In this document: one piece after another, positions 42,235-50,903 of the stretch
Position numbering within the stretch: the first letter of the stretch is position 1
Layout: every line of letters begins with the position of its first letter
Source: an uncultured Clostridium sp.
GTDB taxonomy: Bacteria; Bacillota; Clostridia; Clostridiales; Clostridiaceae
Length of the DNA: 64,000 bases
Direction: 5' to 3'
Assembly: GCF_934754915.1 (NCBI RefSeq)
Contig: NZ_CAKVKB010000001.1
Location: forward strand, 37,129-101,128
Position numbers and translations under genes: made by a program
The notes under the pieces: generated by a model
Told to the model about the DNA's origin: nothing
What the model saw: only the letters and a program-made list of their open reading frames with translations
Databases searched by the model: none

Positions 42235-42325
42235 ATTACAATTAACAATGGACACTGAAAGTCGAAATCTTTTCAAAATTTCTTTAATTATTATGTAGCT
42301 TTATTTATTGAAACATATATTAAAT
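42235..42325 (-). repeat. Dispersed repeat, family B copy 2
   Basis: The reverse complement matches 25308-25395 (TATATGTTTCAATAAATAAA, CTACATAATAATTAAAGAAA and the hairpin GAAATTTTGAAAAGATTTC), with a deletion in the TCATCCTTCATTGT part. The remainder of 42165-42531 contains only the rpsI terminator. Confidence 0.6.
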
Positions 42326-42477
42326 ATTCATAATATGAGTTAAATTCATATTCAATTTTTTTCTGAAATAAATTATGCTTTAATTTATAAAAATATTCAT
42401 AAATTGAAAAGCAATAGAATTAATATAAGAATTTGTTACTTATAGATAAAAAAAGACTTGTTTTCATAAAATTTTAT

Positions 42478-42517
42478 ATAAAAGAAAATCCCACGAATAC
42501 TGCATTCGTAGGATTTT
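42478..42517 (-). terminator. Terminator of rplM-rpsI
   Basis: AAAATCCCACGAAT at 42485-42498 pairs with ATTCGTAGGATTTT at 42504-42517 with one mismatch; the minus strand then reads TTTTCTTTTAT. Confidence 0.85.
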
Positions 42518-42531
42518 TTTGACTCCAAAAA

Positions 42532-42924
42532 CTATCTCTTTGAGAATTGAGGAGCTCTTCTTGCTTTTTTAAGACCGTATTTCTTTCTTTCCTTCATTCT
42601 TGGATCTCTAGTTAAGAATCCAGCCTTCTTTAAATCTGATTTTAAAGCTTCATCAGATTTAACTAATGCTCTAGCTATACCATGTCTGATAGCTCCAGCT
42701 TGACCTGTGAATCCACCACCGTGAACATTAACTAAAACATCAAACTTATCTTTAGTTCCAGTTAAAACTAATGGTTGATTTACAATAACTCTTAAAGTTT
42801 CTAAACCAAAAAAGTTTTCTATTTCTCTTTTATTTACAACAACCTTACCATTTCCTGGTACAAGTCTTACTCTTGCAACTGATTTTTTTCTTCTTCCAGT
42901 TCCCATGTATTGAACTTTTGCCAT
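42532..42924 (-). CDS. rpsI: 30S ribosomal protein S9
   Basis: The 130-residue S9 protein, whose C-terminal tail reaches the P-site tRNA. It starts MAKVQYMGTGRRKKSVARVR, contains GGGFTGQAGAIRHGIARAL, and ends with the canonical KKARRAPQFSKR tail. It is 25 bases after rplM and co-transcribed with it; a strong terminator follows. Confidence 0.98.
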   Translation of the reverse strand: MAKVQYMGTGRRKKSVARVRLVPGNGKVVVNKREIENFFGLETLRVIVNQPLVLTGTKDKFDVLVNVHGGGFTGQAGAIRHGIARALVKSDEALKSDLKKAGFLTRDPRMKERKKYGLKKARRAPQFSKR

Positions 42925-42949
42925 TTTTATTCCTCCTCCCGAGTATATA

Positions 42950-43384
42950 TTAGTATCTTAACTCAAGTACTTCTGGTTTTTGAGCTGCATGATTATGTTC
43001 AGCACCTCTGTATACATTTAATTTCTTTAACATTTGTCTTCCTAATACGCCTGTTGGAAGCATTCTTCTTACTGCTTCTTCAAAAGCGAATTCAGGTTTC
43101 TTATCTAATACTACTCTATATGGAGTTTCTTTTAATCCGCCTGGGTAAAGACTATGCTTTCTCATTAATTTTTGATCTAACTTCTTACCAGTTAAAACTA
43201 CCTTTTCTGCGTTTATTACTATAACGAAGTCTCCGCAGTCAACATTAGGTGTAAAAGTTGGCTTATTTTTTCCTCTTAAAATTGAAGCAACTTGGCTAGC
43301 AACTCTACCTAGTGGCTTACCAGCAGCATCAACAACATACCATTTTCTTTCGATTTCACTTGCTTTAGCAATGTATGATTTCAT
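42950..43384 (-). CDS. rplM: 50S ribosomal protein L13
   Basis: The 144-residue L13, an early-assembly 50S protein. Signatures are RKWYVVDAAGKPLGRVASQVA, TFTPNVDCGDFVIVINAEKV and RMLPTGVLGRQMLKKLNVY. The start follows GGGAGGGAAACAG. It is the first gene after a consensus promoter and a leader of about 107 bases, where L13 autoregulation is common in Firmicutes. Confidence 0.98.
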   Translation of the reverse strand: MKSYIAKASEIERKWYVVDAAGKPLGRVASQVASILRGKNKPTFTPNVDCGDFVIVINAEKVVLTGKKLDQKLMRKHSLYPGGLKETPYRVVLDKKPEFAFEEAVRRMLPTGVLGRQMLKKLNVYRGAEHNHAAQKPEVLELRY

Positions 43385-43527
43385 CTGTTTCCCTCCCTGA
43401 ACTTACATTAATATTTACTTATCTAAAGTAAAATTGTTTATGTCAAGACCCGGGGCTAGTGGATCTTATATACATAAATGATTTAACAAACATATATTAT
43501 TATAATACACGCTTACGGGCGTGTCAA
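43385..43527 (-). promoter_or_regulatory. Consensus promoter and leader of rplM-rpsI
   Basis: TTGACA (43527-43522), a 17-base spacer and TATAAT (43504-43499) form a perfect consensus. The spacer overlaps the palindrome ACACGC-CCGTAA-GCGTGT, GC-rich in otherwise AT-rich DNA. The leader to 43385 contains AGCCCCGGGTCTTGACATAA and a hairpin TTTACTT/AAAGTAAA just before the gene; it may be an L13 leader, but I cannot confirm the class. Confidence 0.75.
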
Positions 43528-43541
43528 CAATTTTTTGGCAT

Positions 43542-44276
43542 TTAATAAAAAACTTTTTCTAGGACTAATCCATTAGGTGGAACCACCATTCCTGCACGTT
43601 TTCTATTGCCTTCAAGTATTATATCTCTTATATCTTCAGGTTTCAACTTCTTATTTCCAACTTTAATTAATGTTCCTACTATTATTCGTACCATATTATA
43701 TAAAAATCCATCAGCACTTACATATACTTTTATTTTCTCTCCTTTTTGTTCTATATGAAGATCTGTTATAGTACGTACTGTAGTTTTTATAGAACTTCCA
43801 GGAGACATAAATGCCTTAAAATCATGTGTTCCTATAAAATATTTACAAGCTTTCTTCATATCATCAACATTTAGATCATGTCTCCAGTGATAAACATATT
43901 GATGACCAAAAGAAACTCTCTCATATCTATGAATTATTGTATATGAATAAGTTTTTCCCTTTGATGAATATCTTGCATGAAATTCTTCTGGAACCTCTTC
44001 AGATTTTATTATAGAAACATCCTTTGGTAAACGTATGTTTAATGCTTCCCTGAATTTTTCTCCTGGGATAGTACTATTAGTGAAAAAATTAGCCACCATA
44101 GCCTTAGCATGAACCCCTGAATCAGTTCTAGAGCTTCCATTAACAATAATTTTTTCTCCTGTTGCTTTAAATATTGCTTCCTCAATTACAGCCTGAACAG
44201 TTCTTCCGTTAGGCTGTTTCTGCCATCCACAAAATTCACTTCCATCAAATTCAATTATTAATTTTATGTTTCTCAT
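43542..44276 (-). CDS. truA: tRNA pseudouridine(38-40) synthase TruA
   Basis: Makes pseudouridine at positions 38-40 of the tRNA anticodon stem. The 244-residue protein has the start IKLIIEFDGSEFCGWQKQPNGRTVQ, the catalytic Asp in GSSRTDSGVHAKAMVANF near residue 52, FHARYSSKGKTYSY, and FLYNMVRIIVGTLIKVG near the end. It is downstream of the ecf module, separated by a terminator and about 380 bases of AT-rich DNA, so it has its own promoter. The start has a TAAGAGGAATAAA-type site. Confidence 0.96.
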   Translation of the reverse strand: MRNIKLIIEFDGSEFCGWQKQPNGRTVQAVIEEAIFKATGEKIIVNGSSRTDSGVHAKAMVANFFTNSTIPGEKFREALNIRLPKDVSIIKSEEVPEEFHARYSSKGKTYSYTIIHRYERVSFGHQYVYHWRHDLNVDDMKKACKYFIGTHDFKAFMSPGSSIKTTVRTITDLHIEQKGEKIKVYVSADGFLYNMVRIIVGTLIKVGNKKLKPEDIRDIILEGNRKRAGMVVPPNGLVLEKVFY

Positions 44277-44510
44277 TTTATTCCTCTTATTAATCTATTT
44301 TCTATCAGATCATAATGTAATACTATAATCGCTTATTTAACATTAACAATTTATTTTTACAATCATATTGATATATTTTAATAACAAATTCACTTTTTTA
44401 AATAAAGATTCTATTTCATTTATACAGAATAACATTAGAATTATACATTATTAATTACAGTATATATCTAAAACTTCTTCTGTAAATACATTTAGTATAT
44501 TACAAAATGG

Positions 44511-44570
44511 TTAAAATAAAAACAATGATGTTGAAATTATTGGAATTAACACAAAAAATTTCAACATCAT
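44511..44570 (-). terminator. Terminator of the ecf operon
   Basis: ATGATGTTGAAATT at 44525-44538 and AATTTCAACATCAT at 44557-44570 form a perfect 14-base stem; the minus strand continues TTGTTTTTATTTT. The rest of 44277-44660 shows nothing but AT-rich DNA before truA. Confidence 0.85.
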
Positions 44571-44660
44571 ATCAAAGCATTTTATTATATATTCTAATTG
44601 CTAATTGACTACTACTATTTAGCTATAACAATTTATCATTTTGATAATTAAATAAATATC

Positions 44661-45464
44661 CTATAAAACAAATCTAACTACAAAAGACCATATCATTATC
44701 AGTCCAAATATAATAAATGCAATTGTATCTTTAGATGTAAACTTGAGAACTTTCATTCTAGTTCTTCCTGCTCCACCTCTATAACCTCTTGCTTCCATTG
44801 CCATAGCTAGCTCATCTGCTCTTCTAAAAGAACTTATAAACAATGGTATTAGTAATGGTACAAGACTTTTTGCTTTTTGTATTATTCCACCTGATTCAAA
44901 ATCTGCACCTCTAGCTTTTTGCGCTTTCATTATCTTATCAGTTTCATCAATTAATGTAGGAATAAATCTTAAAGCAATAGTCATCATCATTGCAAGTTCA
45001 TGTGCAATTTCTTTACCAATAGGTCTCAATAACTTTTCAATACCATCTGTAAGTTCTATTGGAGATGTTGTCAAAGTTAATAATGATGTACCTATTATTA
45101 ATAAAACTAACCTTATAGCCATAAAAGCTGCTGTTTGAAGTCCTTCTACATAAATAGATAAAAAGCCAAATTTATATAGCAAGGTTTCAGGAGTTCCCTT
45201 AATCATAAATACATTTAAAACAGCTGTAAATACAACTAGTAACAATATAGGTTTTAAACCATTAACAATAAATCTAAAAGGAATTTTAGCAATTAAAATT
45301 ACTGCTAATAAAAATCCAATTACTATAGTATACCCAATAAATTTATTTATTATAAACAAACACACTATAAATAATAACGAAATTAATATTTTTGTTCTAG
45401 GATCTAATTTATGAATAAAAGACTCACCTGGCAGATATTGTCCTATTGTAATATCCTTTAACAC
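44661..45464 (-). CDS. ecfT: Energy-coupling factor transporter transmembrane protein EcfT
   Basis: The shared membrane scaffold of group II ECF vitamin and metal importers, coupling the two ATPases to interchangeable S-components. The 267 residues contain five or six membrane helices (LISLLFIVCLFIINKFIGYTIVIGFLLAV; LLLVVFTAVLNVFMI; AAFMAIRLVLLIIGTSLLTL; DTIAFIIFGLIMIWSFVVRF) and the two coupling motifs KAQKARGADF and AMEARGYRGGAGR that dock into EcfA. It is the last gene of ecfA1-ecfA2-ecfT, 2 bases after ecfA2. Confidence 0.96.
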   Translation of the reverse strand: MLKDITIGQYLPGESFIHKLDPRTKILISLLFIVCLFIINKFIGYTIVIGFLLAVILIAKIPFRFIVNGLKPILLLVVFTAVLNVFMIKGTPETLLYKFGFLSIYVEGLQTAAFMAIRLVLLIIGTSLLTLTTSPIELTDGIEKLLRPIGKEIAHELAMMMTIALRFIPTLIDETDKIMKAQKARGADFESGGIIQKAKSLVPLLIPLFISSFRRADELAMAMEARGYRGGAGRTRMKVLKFTSKDTIAFIIFGLIMIWSFVVRFVL

Positions 45465-45466
45465 GT

Positions 45467-46339
45467 TTATTTATCCTCCTTTGCATTATCTGAAGCAAAA
45501 AGAGAAAGAATTGCTTTTTTAGCTTCTTCTATAGTAAATATGCTATCAGAAATATCAAATCCTTTTGCTCTCAATTCTCTTACTAAATAAGTAACCTGAG
45601 GTACAGCAAGACCTATACTTTCAAGTTTATCTACTTCTTTAAATACTTCTGCTGGAGTTCCTTGAAGAGCTACCTTGCCATGATTCATTACAATAATTCT
45701 CTCTGCAATATTAGCTACATCCTCCATACTATGACTTACAATTATAACTGTCATATTATAATCCTTGTGTAATTTCTTTATTTGACCTAGAATATCATCT
45801 CTTCCCTTTGGATCTAATCCAGCTGTAGGTTCATCTAATATCAATGTTGTTGGCTCCATAGCTATAACACCAGCTATTGCTACTCTTCTTTTTTGACCTC
45901 CACTTAAATCAAATGGTGATCTATCTTTATAAGTTTCATAATCAAGTCCTACCATTTCCATTGATTTTTTTACTCTTTCAGTAATTTCGTCTTCTGATAA
46001 TCCTAAATTTCTTGGCCCAAATTCAATATCTTTAGCGATAGTTTCTTCAAAAATCTGATATTCTGGATATTGAAATACTAATCCTACTTTTTTTCTTATA
46101 TCTGTTAATTTTATATTTTTATCAGTTATATCAACACCATCAACAATAATTTTCCCACTAGATGCCTCAATTAATCCATTAAAGTGCTGTATAAGTGTTG
46201 ATTTACCTGAGCCAGTATGTCCTATTAACGCAACAAAATCACCATCATTAATCTCTATAGATACATTATCTAAAGCCACTTTTTCAAAAGGACTCTTAGG
46301 CATATAAATATGTGTTAAATTTTCTGTTTTAATTGACAT
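45467..46339 (-). CDS. ecfA2: Energy-coupling factor ATPase EcfA2
   Basis: The second ATPase of the ECF module, 290 residues. Walker A is IGHTGSGKSTLIQHFNGL, the Q-loop is KKVGLVFQYPEYQIFEET, the signature LSGGQKRRVAIAGVIAMEP, and Walker B TLILDEPTAGLDPKGRD with SHSMEDV as H-loop. The start MSIKTENLTHIYMPKSPFEKVALDNV is typical of EcfA2. It overlaps the end of ecfA1 by 25 bases, so the two are translationally coupled. Confidence 0.95.
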   Translation of the reverse strand: MSIKTENLTHIYMPKSPFEKVALDNVSIEINDGDFVALIGHTGSGKSTLIQHFNGLIEASSGKIIVDGVDITDKNIKLTDIRKKVGLVFQYPEYQIFEETIAKDIEFGPRNLGLSEDEITERVKKSMEMVGLDYETYKDRSPFDLSGGQKRRVAIAGVIAMEPTTLILDEPTAGLDPKGRDDILGQIKKLHKDYNMTVIIVSHSMEDVANIAERIIVMNHGKVALQGTPAEVFKEVDKLESIGLAVPQVTYLVRELRAKGFDISDSIFTIEEAKKAILSLFASDNAKEDK

Positions 46340-47178
46340 AACTCATTCACCATCTCATCTACATTAAGTATTTTTTCATTTATATCTAAACCAGCCTTTT
46401 TTAATTCATAAGCAAGTTCAGTCACTTGTGGAACATCTAATCCAATTTTTTTCATATGATCGACTTGTGGAAATATTTCTCTAGGTGTGCCTTCCATCAT
46501 AATATGGCCTCCATCAATAACCACAATTCTATCAGCTTGTGCTGCTTCATCCATATAGTGAGTTATAAGAACTACTGTTATTCCATGTTTTTCATTAAGT
46601 TCTTTTATTGTTTTCATGACTTCTTTTCTTCCTGATGGATCAAGCATTGCTGTAGGTTCATCAAAAATAATGCATTGTGGCTGTATAGCAAGTATACCAG
46701 CTATTGCAACCCTCTGCTTCTGGCCACCTGATAAAAGATGTGGTGCATGTCTTTTATATTCACTCATACCTACCTTTTCTAAACTTTCATCAACTCTTTT
46801 ACGAATCTCCTTTGGATCAATCCCCAAATTTTCAGGTCCAAATGCTACATCTTCTTCTACTATTGTTGCTACAAGCTGATTATCTGGATTTTGAAAGACC
46901 ATACCTGCTTTAGCTCTTATATCCCAAACGTTATTTGGATCTTTTGTATCAAGGCCATCTACTAAAACTGTTCCTTCTGTAGGAATTACTAAAGCATTCA
47001 TATGTTTAGCCATTGTAGATTTTCCTGAACCGTTGTGCCCTAAAATAACTAAAAATTCACCTTTATTGACTTGAAGATTAATACCCTTTACTGCATATCT
47101 TTCTTCTGTCTTACCGTCCTCTGTATTTTTAATATATTTAAAAGATACATTTGTGCATTGTATCATTGCATCTTTCAT
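46315..47178 (-). CDS. ecfA1: Energy-coupling factor ATPase EcfA1
   Basis: The first ATPase of the ECF module, about 287 residues. Walker A is ILGHNGSGKSTMAKHMNAL, Q-loop KAGMVFQNPDNQLVATIVEEDVAFG, signature LLSGGQKQRVAIAGILAIQP, Walker B CIIFDEPTAMLDPSGRKE and H-loop THYMDEA. Of two adjacent ATG codons the second (47178) is chosen because it is 7 bases after GGAGG; the first would leave only 4. It follows rplQ, separated by a terminator, in the order found in most Firmicutes. Confidence 0.95.
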   Translation of the reverse strand: MKDAMIQCTNVSFKYIKNTEDGKTEERYAVKGINLQVNKGEFLVILGHNGSGKSTMAKHMNALVIPTEGTVLVDGLDTKDPNNVWDIRAKAGMVFQNPDNQLVATIVEEDVAFGPENLGIDPKEIRKRVDESLEKVGMSEYKRHAPHLLSGGQKQRVAIAGILAIQPQCIIFDEPTAMLDPSGRKEVMKTIKELNEKHGITVVLITHYMDEAAQADRIVVIDGGHIMMEGTPREIFPQVDHMKKIGLDVPQVTELAYELKKAGLDINEKILNVDEMVNELCQLKQKI

Positions 47179-47435
47179 CATATGACCTCCATGAAGTATT
47201 AATTTATTATACAAGTGTTCATTAGCAATTTGCATAAATATTTAATTAATAGTTTTATTATATACTAAATTTATATATTTTCAATAAAAACACTGGGTTT
47301 TATAAAATTTCAAAACATTTCTATAATAAATTATTATACTTATAAATTAGTTCAATATTAAATCGTTTAGATTTAAATGTATATACTTTAATATCTAAAG
47401 AATCCAGTATTTATATCCATTCTCCATACTTTTAA

Positions 47436-47469
47436 ATATAAAAACAGGGATTAAGTTTCCTTAATCCCT
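47436..47469 (-). terminator. Terminator of the rpsM-rplQ operon
   Basis: AGGGATTAAG at 47446-47455 and CTTAATCCCT at 47460-47469 pair perfectly with a 4-base loop; the minus strand continues GTTTTTATATTT. It starts 10 bases after rplQ. Confidence 0.88.
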
Positions 47470-47478
47470 AAAAATATA

Positions 47479-47820
47479 TTATACTAATTCAAGTATAACT
47501 ATTTCAGCTCCGTCCCCTCTTCTAGGACCTTTTTTAATTATTCTAGTATATCCGCCGTTTCTTTCAGCATACTTTGGAGCTACATTGTCGAATAAGTTTT
47601 TAACAACTAATTCTTCTTGAACATAAGCTAACACTTGTCTTCTAGCATGAAGATCTCCTCTCTTACCAAGAGTAATCATTTTTTCAGCTATAGATCTAGT
47701 TTCTTTAGCTCTTGTTTCAGTTGTTTCGATCTTACCATGTTTTAATAAGCTAGTAACAAGATTTCTTAGCATAGCTTTTCTTTGATCTGTAGGAAGACCT
47801 AATTTACGATAACCTGCCAT
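47479..47820 (-). CDS. rplQ: 50S ribosomal protein L17
   Basis: The 113-residue L17. It begins MAGYRKLGLPTDQRKAMLRN and contains ETTETRAKETRSIAEKMITLGK and NGGYTRIIKKGPRRGDGAE. It is the last gene of the rpsM-rpsK-rpsD-rpoA-rplQ operon, 12 bases after rpoA, directly before a strong terminator. Confidence 0.98.
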   Translation of the reverse strand: MAGYRKLGLPTDQRKAMLRNLVTSLLKHGKIETTETRAKETRSIAEKMITLGKRGDLHARRQVLAYVQEELVVKNLFDNVAPKYAERNGGYTRIIKKGPRRGDGAEIVILELV

Positions 47821-47832
47821 GGATTTACCTCC

Positions 47833-48786
47833 TTACTCTTCACTTAACTTTAGGCATAAACCTAATTCTTTAAGCTTTCTTTCAACTTCTTCTAAAGATT
47901 TCTTTCCTAGATTTCTTACTTTCATCATATCGTCCATAGACTTAGTAGCAAGTTCTTGAACTGTGTTTATTCCAGCTCTCTTTAAACAGTTATATGATCT
48001 AACTGATAAATCAAGTTCTTCAACAGTCATTTCTAGGACTTTTTCTTTCTTATCTTCTTCTTTTTCAACCATTACTTCAATGTCATTAGTATTATCTGTT
48101 AATGACATGAATAATTTAAAGTGTTCGATAAGTATTTTGGCTGATAAACTAATAGCTTCATCTATTTTGATTGTTCCATTAGTCCAAATTTCTAAAGTTA
48201 ATTTATCATAATCAGTAATTTGACCAACTCTTGTGTTGTCAACAGTAAAATTAACTCTTTTTACTGGTGTATAGATAGAATCAACTGCAATTGCAGAAAT
48301 TGGTAGATCATCACTCTTATTTTTATTTTGAGTAACATAACCTCTTCCATTGTTTACTGTTAATTCCATATAAAGTCTGCCATCAGCATCTAAAGTTGCA
48401 ATATGTAAATCCTTATTAACAACTTCAACATCTCCGTCAGTCTTTATATCAGCTCCAGTAACTTCTCCTGGTCCTTTAGCATCGATATAAATAACCTTTG
48501 GACCTTCACCATTCATTCTTAAAGCTAAAGATTTAATATTAAGAATTAATTCAGTAACATCTTCTTTAACTCCTTGAACAGTAGAAAACTCATGTAAAAC
48601 TCCATCTATCTTAACAGAAGTTGGCGCCACTCCTGGAAGAGATGATAATAATATTCTTCTTAAGGCATTTCCTAATGTAATACCATATCCTCTTTCAAGT
48701 GGCTCAACAACATATTTACCATATGTACCATCTTCATTAGATTCTATACATTCGATTATTGGCTTTTCGATTTCTAACATTGACAA
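47833..48786 (-). CDS. rpoA: RNA polymerase alpha subunit
   Basis: The 317-residue alpha subunit. The N-terminal dimerisation and assembly domain has EPLERGYGITLGNALRRILLSSLPG and VQGVKEDVTELILNIK. An acidic linker (VMVEKEEDKKEKVLEM) joins it to the C-terminal domain LDLSVRSYNCLKRAGINTVQELA and KVRNLGKKSLEEVERKL, which contacts UP elements and regulators. Its position between rpsD and rplQ is standard for this operon. Confidence 0.98.
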   Translation of the reverse strand: MSMLEIEKPIIECIESNEDGTYGKYVVEPLERGYGITLGNALRRILLSSLPGVAPTSVKIDGVLHEFSTVQGVKEDVTELILNIKSLALRMNGEGPKVIYIDAKGPGEVTGADIKTDGDVEVVNKDLHIATLDADGRLYMELTVNNGRGYVTQNKNKSDDLPISAIAVDSIYTPVKRVNFTVDNTRVGQITDYDKLTLEIWTNGTIKIDEAISLSAKILIEHFKLFMSLTDNTNDIEVMVEKEEDKKEKVLEMTVEELDLSVRSYNCLKRAGINTVQELATKSMDDMMKVRNLGKKSLEEVERKLKELGLCLKLSEE

Positions 48787-48888
48787 ACCCTCCCTATATT
48801 ATAAATGGCAACCTTATTATGAGGGCAACTGATTCTATATTTGCATATATTGTGATAAATTTCTCTAATAAAAACAAATATATTAATA

Positions 48889-49509
48889 TTATTTACTGTA
48901 TAACTCAACAATAAGTGTTTCGTTAACAGGCACATCTATTTCTTCTCTTGATGGCACTGCTACAACTTTTCCTTCAAAGTTATCAACATTTGCTTCTAAC
49001 CAAGCTGGTAAAGTTTTTGGGTTTTCAGCGAAAGTTTTGAACTTTTCAGTTCCTCTGCTCTTTTCGCATACAGTAATTACATCATTAACTGACACGCTGT
49101 ATGAACAAATGTCAACTTTTTTACCATTTACTAAGAAATGACCATGAGTAACTAATTGTCTAGCTTCATTTCTTGATGCACCATAACCTAATCTGTAAAC
49201 TACGTTATCAAGTCTCATTTCTAGTAATCTAAGTAAGTTTTCACCTGAAATACCTTTCATGTGTTCAGCTTTTTCATAATATGCTCTAAATTGGCTTTCT
49301 AATACGCCATAAATTCTTTTTGCCTTTTGCTTTTCTCTTAATTGAACTCCATATCCAGAGATCTTCTTTTTGTTAGCTCCATGTTGTCCTGGTGCGTAGC
49401 TTCTTCTAACAAATGCACATTTGTCAGTAAAACATCTGTCACCTTTAAGGAAAAGTTTCATACCTTCTCTTCTACATAATCTACATGTAGCGCCAGTATA
49501 TCTTGCCAT
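48889..49509 (-). CDS. rpsD: 30S ribosomal protein S4
   Basis: The 206-residue primary 16S-binding protein. The N-terminal zinc site is CRLCRREGMKLFLKGDRC near residues 9-31 (C+ type). The S4 domain has RLDNVVYRLGYGASRNEARQLVTHGHFLVNG. In enterobacteria S4 represses the alpha operon by binding the rpsM leader; here rpsD is in the same operon downstream of a structured rpsM leader, unlike Bacillus subtilis where it is separate. A 102-base gap with a repeated GTTGCC separates it from rpoA. Confidence 0.98.
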   Translation of the reverse strand: MARYTGATCRLCRREGMKLFLKGDRCFTDKCAFVRRSYAPGQHGANKKKISGYGVQLREKQKAKRIYGVLESQFRAYYEKAEHMKGISGENLLRLLEMRLDNVVYRLGYGASRNEARQLVTHGHFLVNGKKVDICSYSVSVNDVITVCEKSRGTEKFKTFAENPKTLPAWLEANVDNFEGKVVAVPSREEIDVPVNETLIVELYSK

Positions 49510-49536
49510 TAAATTACACCTCCTATTACGGTTAGA

Positions 49537-49932
49537 CTAGACTCTTCTTCTCTTTGGTGGTCTACAACCATTATGTGGGATTGGAGTAACATCTTTAATT
49601 AATGTTACTTCTAAGCCTGCTGCTTGTAAGGATCTGATAGCTGCTTCTCTTCCTGAACCAGGTCCTTTAACATAAACTTCTATACTTTTTAAGCCGTGTT
49701 CCATAGCTGCCTTTGCTGCAGTTTCAGCTGCCATTTGTGCTGCAAATGGAGTGCTCTTCTTTGATCCTCTAAATCCTAGTGCACCTGCACTTGACCATGA
49801 TAAAGCATTACCTACTGCATCTGTTAAAGTAACTATTGAATTGTTAAAAGTTGACTTAATGTGCGCAGCACCATGCTCAACGTTTTTTCTTTCTTTTCTT
49901 CTTCTAGTCTTTTTGACTTTTTGAGCTGCCAT
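49537..49932 (-). CDS. rpsK: 30S ribosomal protein S11
   Basis: The 131-residue S11 of the 30S platform. It carries ERKNVEHGAAHIKSTFNNSIVTLTD, GFRGSKKSTPFAAQMAAE and the C-terminal TPIPHNGCRPPKRRRV. It lies between rpsM (15 bases) and rpsD (27 bases). Confidence 0.98.
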   Translation of the reverse strand: MAAQKVKKTRRRKERKNVEHGAAHIKSTFNNSIVTLTDAVGNALSWSSAGALGFRGSKKSTPFAAQMAAETAAKAAMEHGLKSIEVYVKGPGSGREAAIRSLQAAGLEVTLIKDVTPIPHNGCRPPKRRRV

Positions 49933-49947
49933 TATCTTACCTCCTTA

Positions 49948-50316
49948 CTATTTCTTCTTATTTGCTATTGTCTTTTTAGGACCTTTTCTTGTTCTAGCAT
50001 TAGTCTTAGTTTTTTGTCCTCTTACTGGAAGACCTTTTCTATGTCTAATTCCTCTGTATGATCCTATTTCTATTAATCTCTTAATGTTTAAAGCAACATC
50101 TCTTCTTAAGTCACCTTCAACAGTTAAGTTTTTGTTTATATAAGTTCTAATTTCATTAACTTCTTCTTCTGATAAATCCTTAACTCTTGTATCTGGATTA
50201 ATTCCTGTTACAGCTAAGATTTTTTGTGAAGTTGATAAACCTATTCCATAGATATAAGTTAAACCTATTTCAACTCTTTTTTCTCTTGGTAGGTCAACGC
50301 CTGCTATTCTTGCCAT
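49948..50316 (-). CDS. rpsM: 30S ribosomal protein S13
   Basis: The 122-residue S13 of the 30S head. It begins MARIAGVDLPREKRVEIGLTYIYGIG and contains GSYRGIRHRKGLPVRGQKTKTNARTRKGP. It is the first gene behind an internal consensus-like promoter and a leader of about 120 bases, so it heads a separately controllable operon. The start follows AGGAGGTGTAAATTTCA. Confidence 0.98.
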   Translation of the reverse strand: MARIAGVDLPREKRVEIGLTYIYGIGLSTSQKILAVTGINPDTRVKDLSEEEVNEIRTYINKNLTVEGDLRRDVALNIKRLIEIGSYRGIRHRKGLPVRGQKTKTNARTRKGPKKTIANKKK

Positions 50317-50471
50317 TGAAATTTACACCTCCTGATGATTGAAATGTTTTTATTTATTTTATATATATTAAAATTTTAGGCCAATAGAGTCTTCCATTGT
50401 CAGCCGCCCTAAAATATTTTCGATTAATTAAACGACTATATAATCATATTTGACTTTTGCTGAATTGTCAA
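50317..50471 (-). promoter_or_regulatory. Internal promoter and structured leader of the rpsM operon
   Basis: TTGACA (50471-50466), a 17-base spacer and TATGAT (50448-50443) on the minus strand. The leader then folds: TTTTAGG-GCGGCTGACAATG...CATTG-like...GGCCTAAAA (about 50417-50379), a TTTTAGG/CCTAAAA stem with an inner CAAT/ATTG pairing, followed by an AT-rich run to the ribosome-binding site. By analogy with the alpha operon this could be an S4-responsive leader; the class is not established. Confidence 0.6.
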
Positions 50472-50508
50472 TATCATTTATTACAAAATAATACTGTTTA
50501 TGTGATTG

Positions 50509-50634
<126 letters not shown>

Positions 50635-50677
50635 TCATATTACTTTTGTGGTAGATATATTAATGAGTAATTCTACC

Positions 50678-50896
50678 TTATTTAGCTCTCCATGTAATTC
50701 TACCTCTTGTTAAATCATATGGTGAAAGCTCTACTGTAACTTTATCACCAGGCAGAATTCTTATGAAGTTCATTCTTAATTTACCTGATATATGTGCTAG
50801 TATCTTATGTCCGCTTTCAAGTTCAACTTGGAACATTGCATTTGGTAAAGATTCTAGAACTGTACCTTGCATTTCTATAACATCATCTTTTGACAT
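50678..50896 (-). CDS. infA: Translation initiation factor IF-1
   Basis: The 72-residue S1-domain factor that binds the ribosomal A site during initiation. It begins MSKDDVIEMQGTVLESLPNA and contains KILAHISGKLRMNFIRILPGDKVTVELSPYD and GRITWRAK. The start at 50896 gives the normal family length; an upstream in-frame ATG within the preceding gene is rejected. GGAGG is 12 bases upstream, slightly far. Confidence 0.97.
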   Translation of the reverse strand: MSKDDVIEMQGTVLESLPNAMFQVELESGHKILAHISGKLRMNFIRILPGDKVTVELSPYDLTRGRITWRAK

Positions 50897-50903
50897 AAGG
50901 TAA

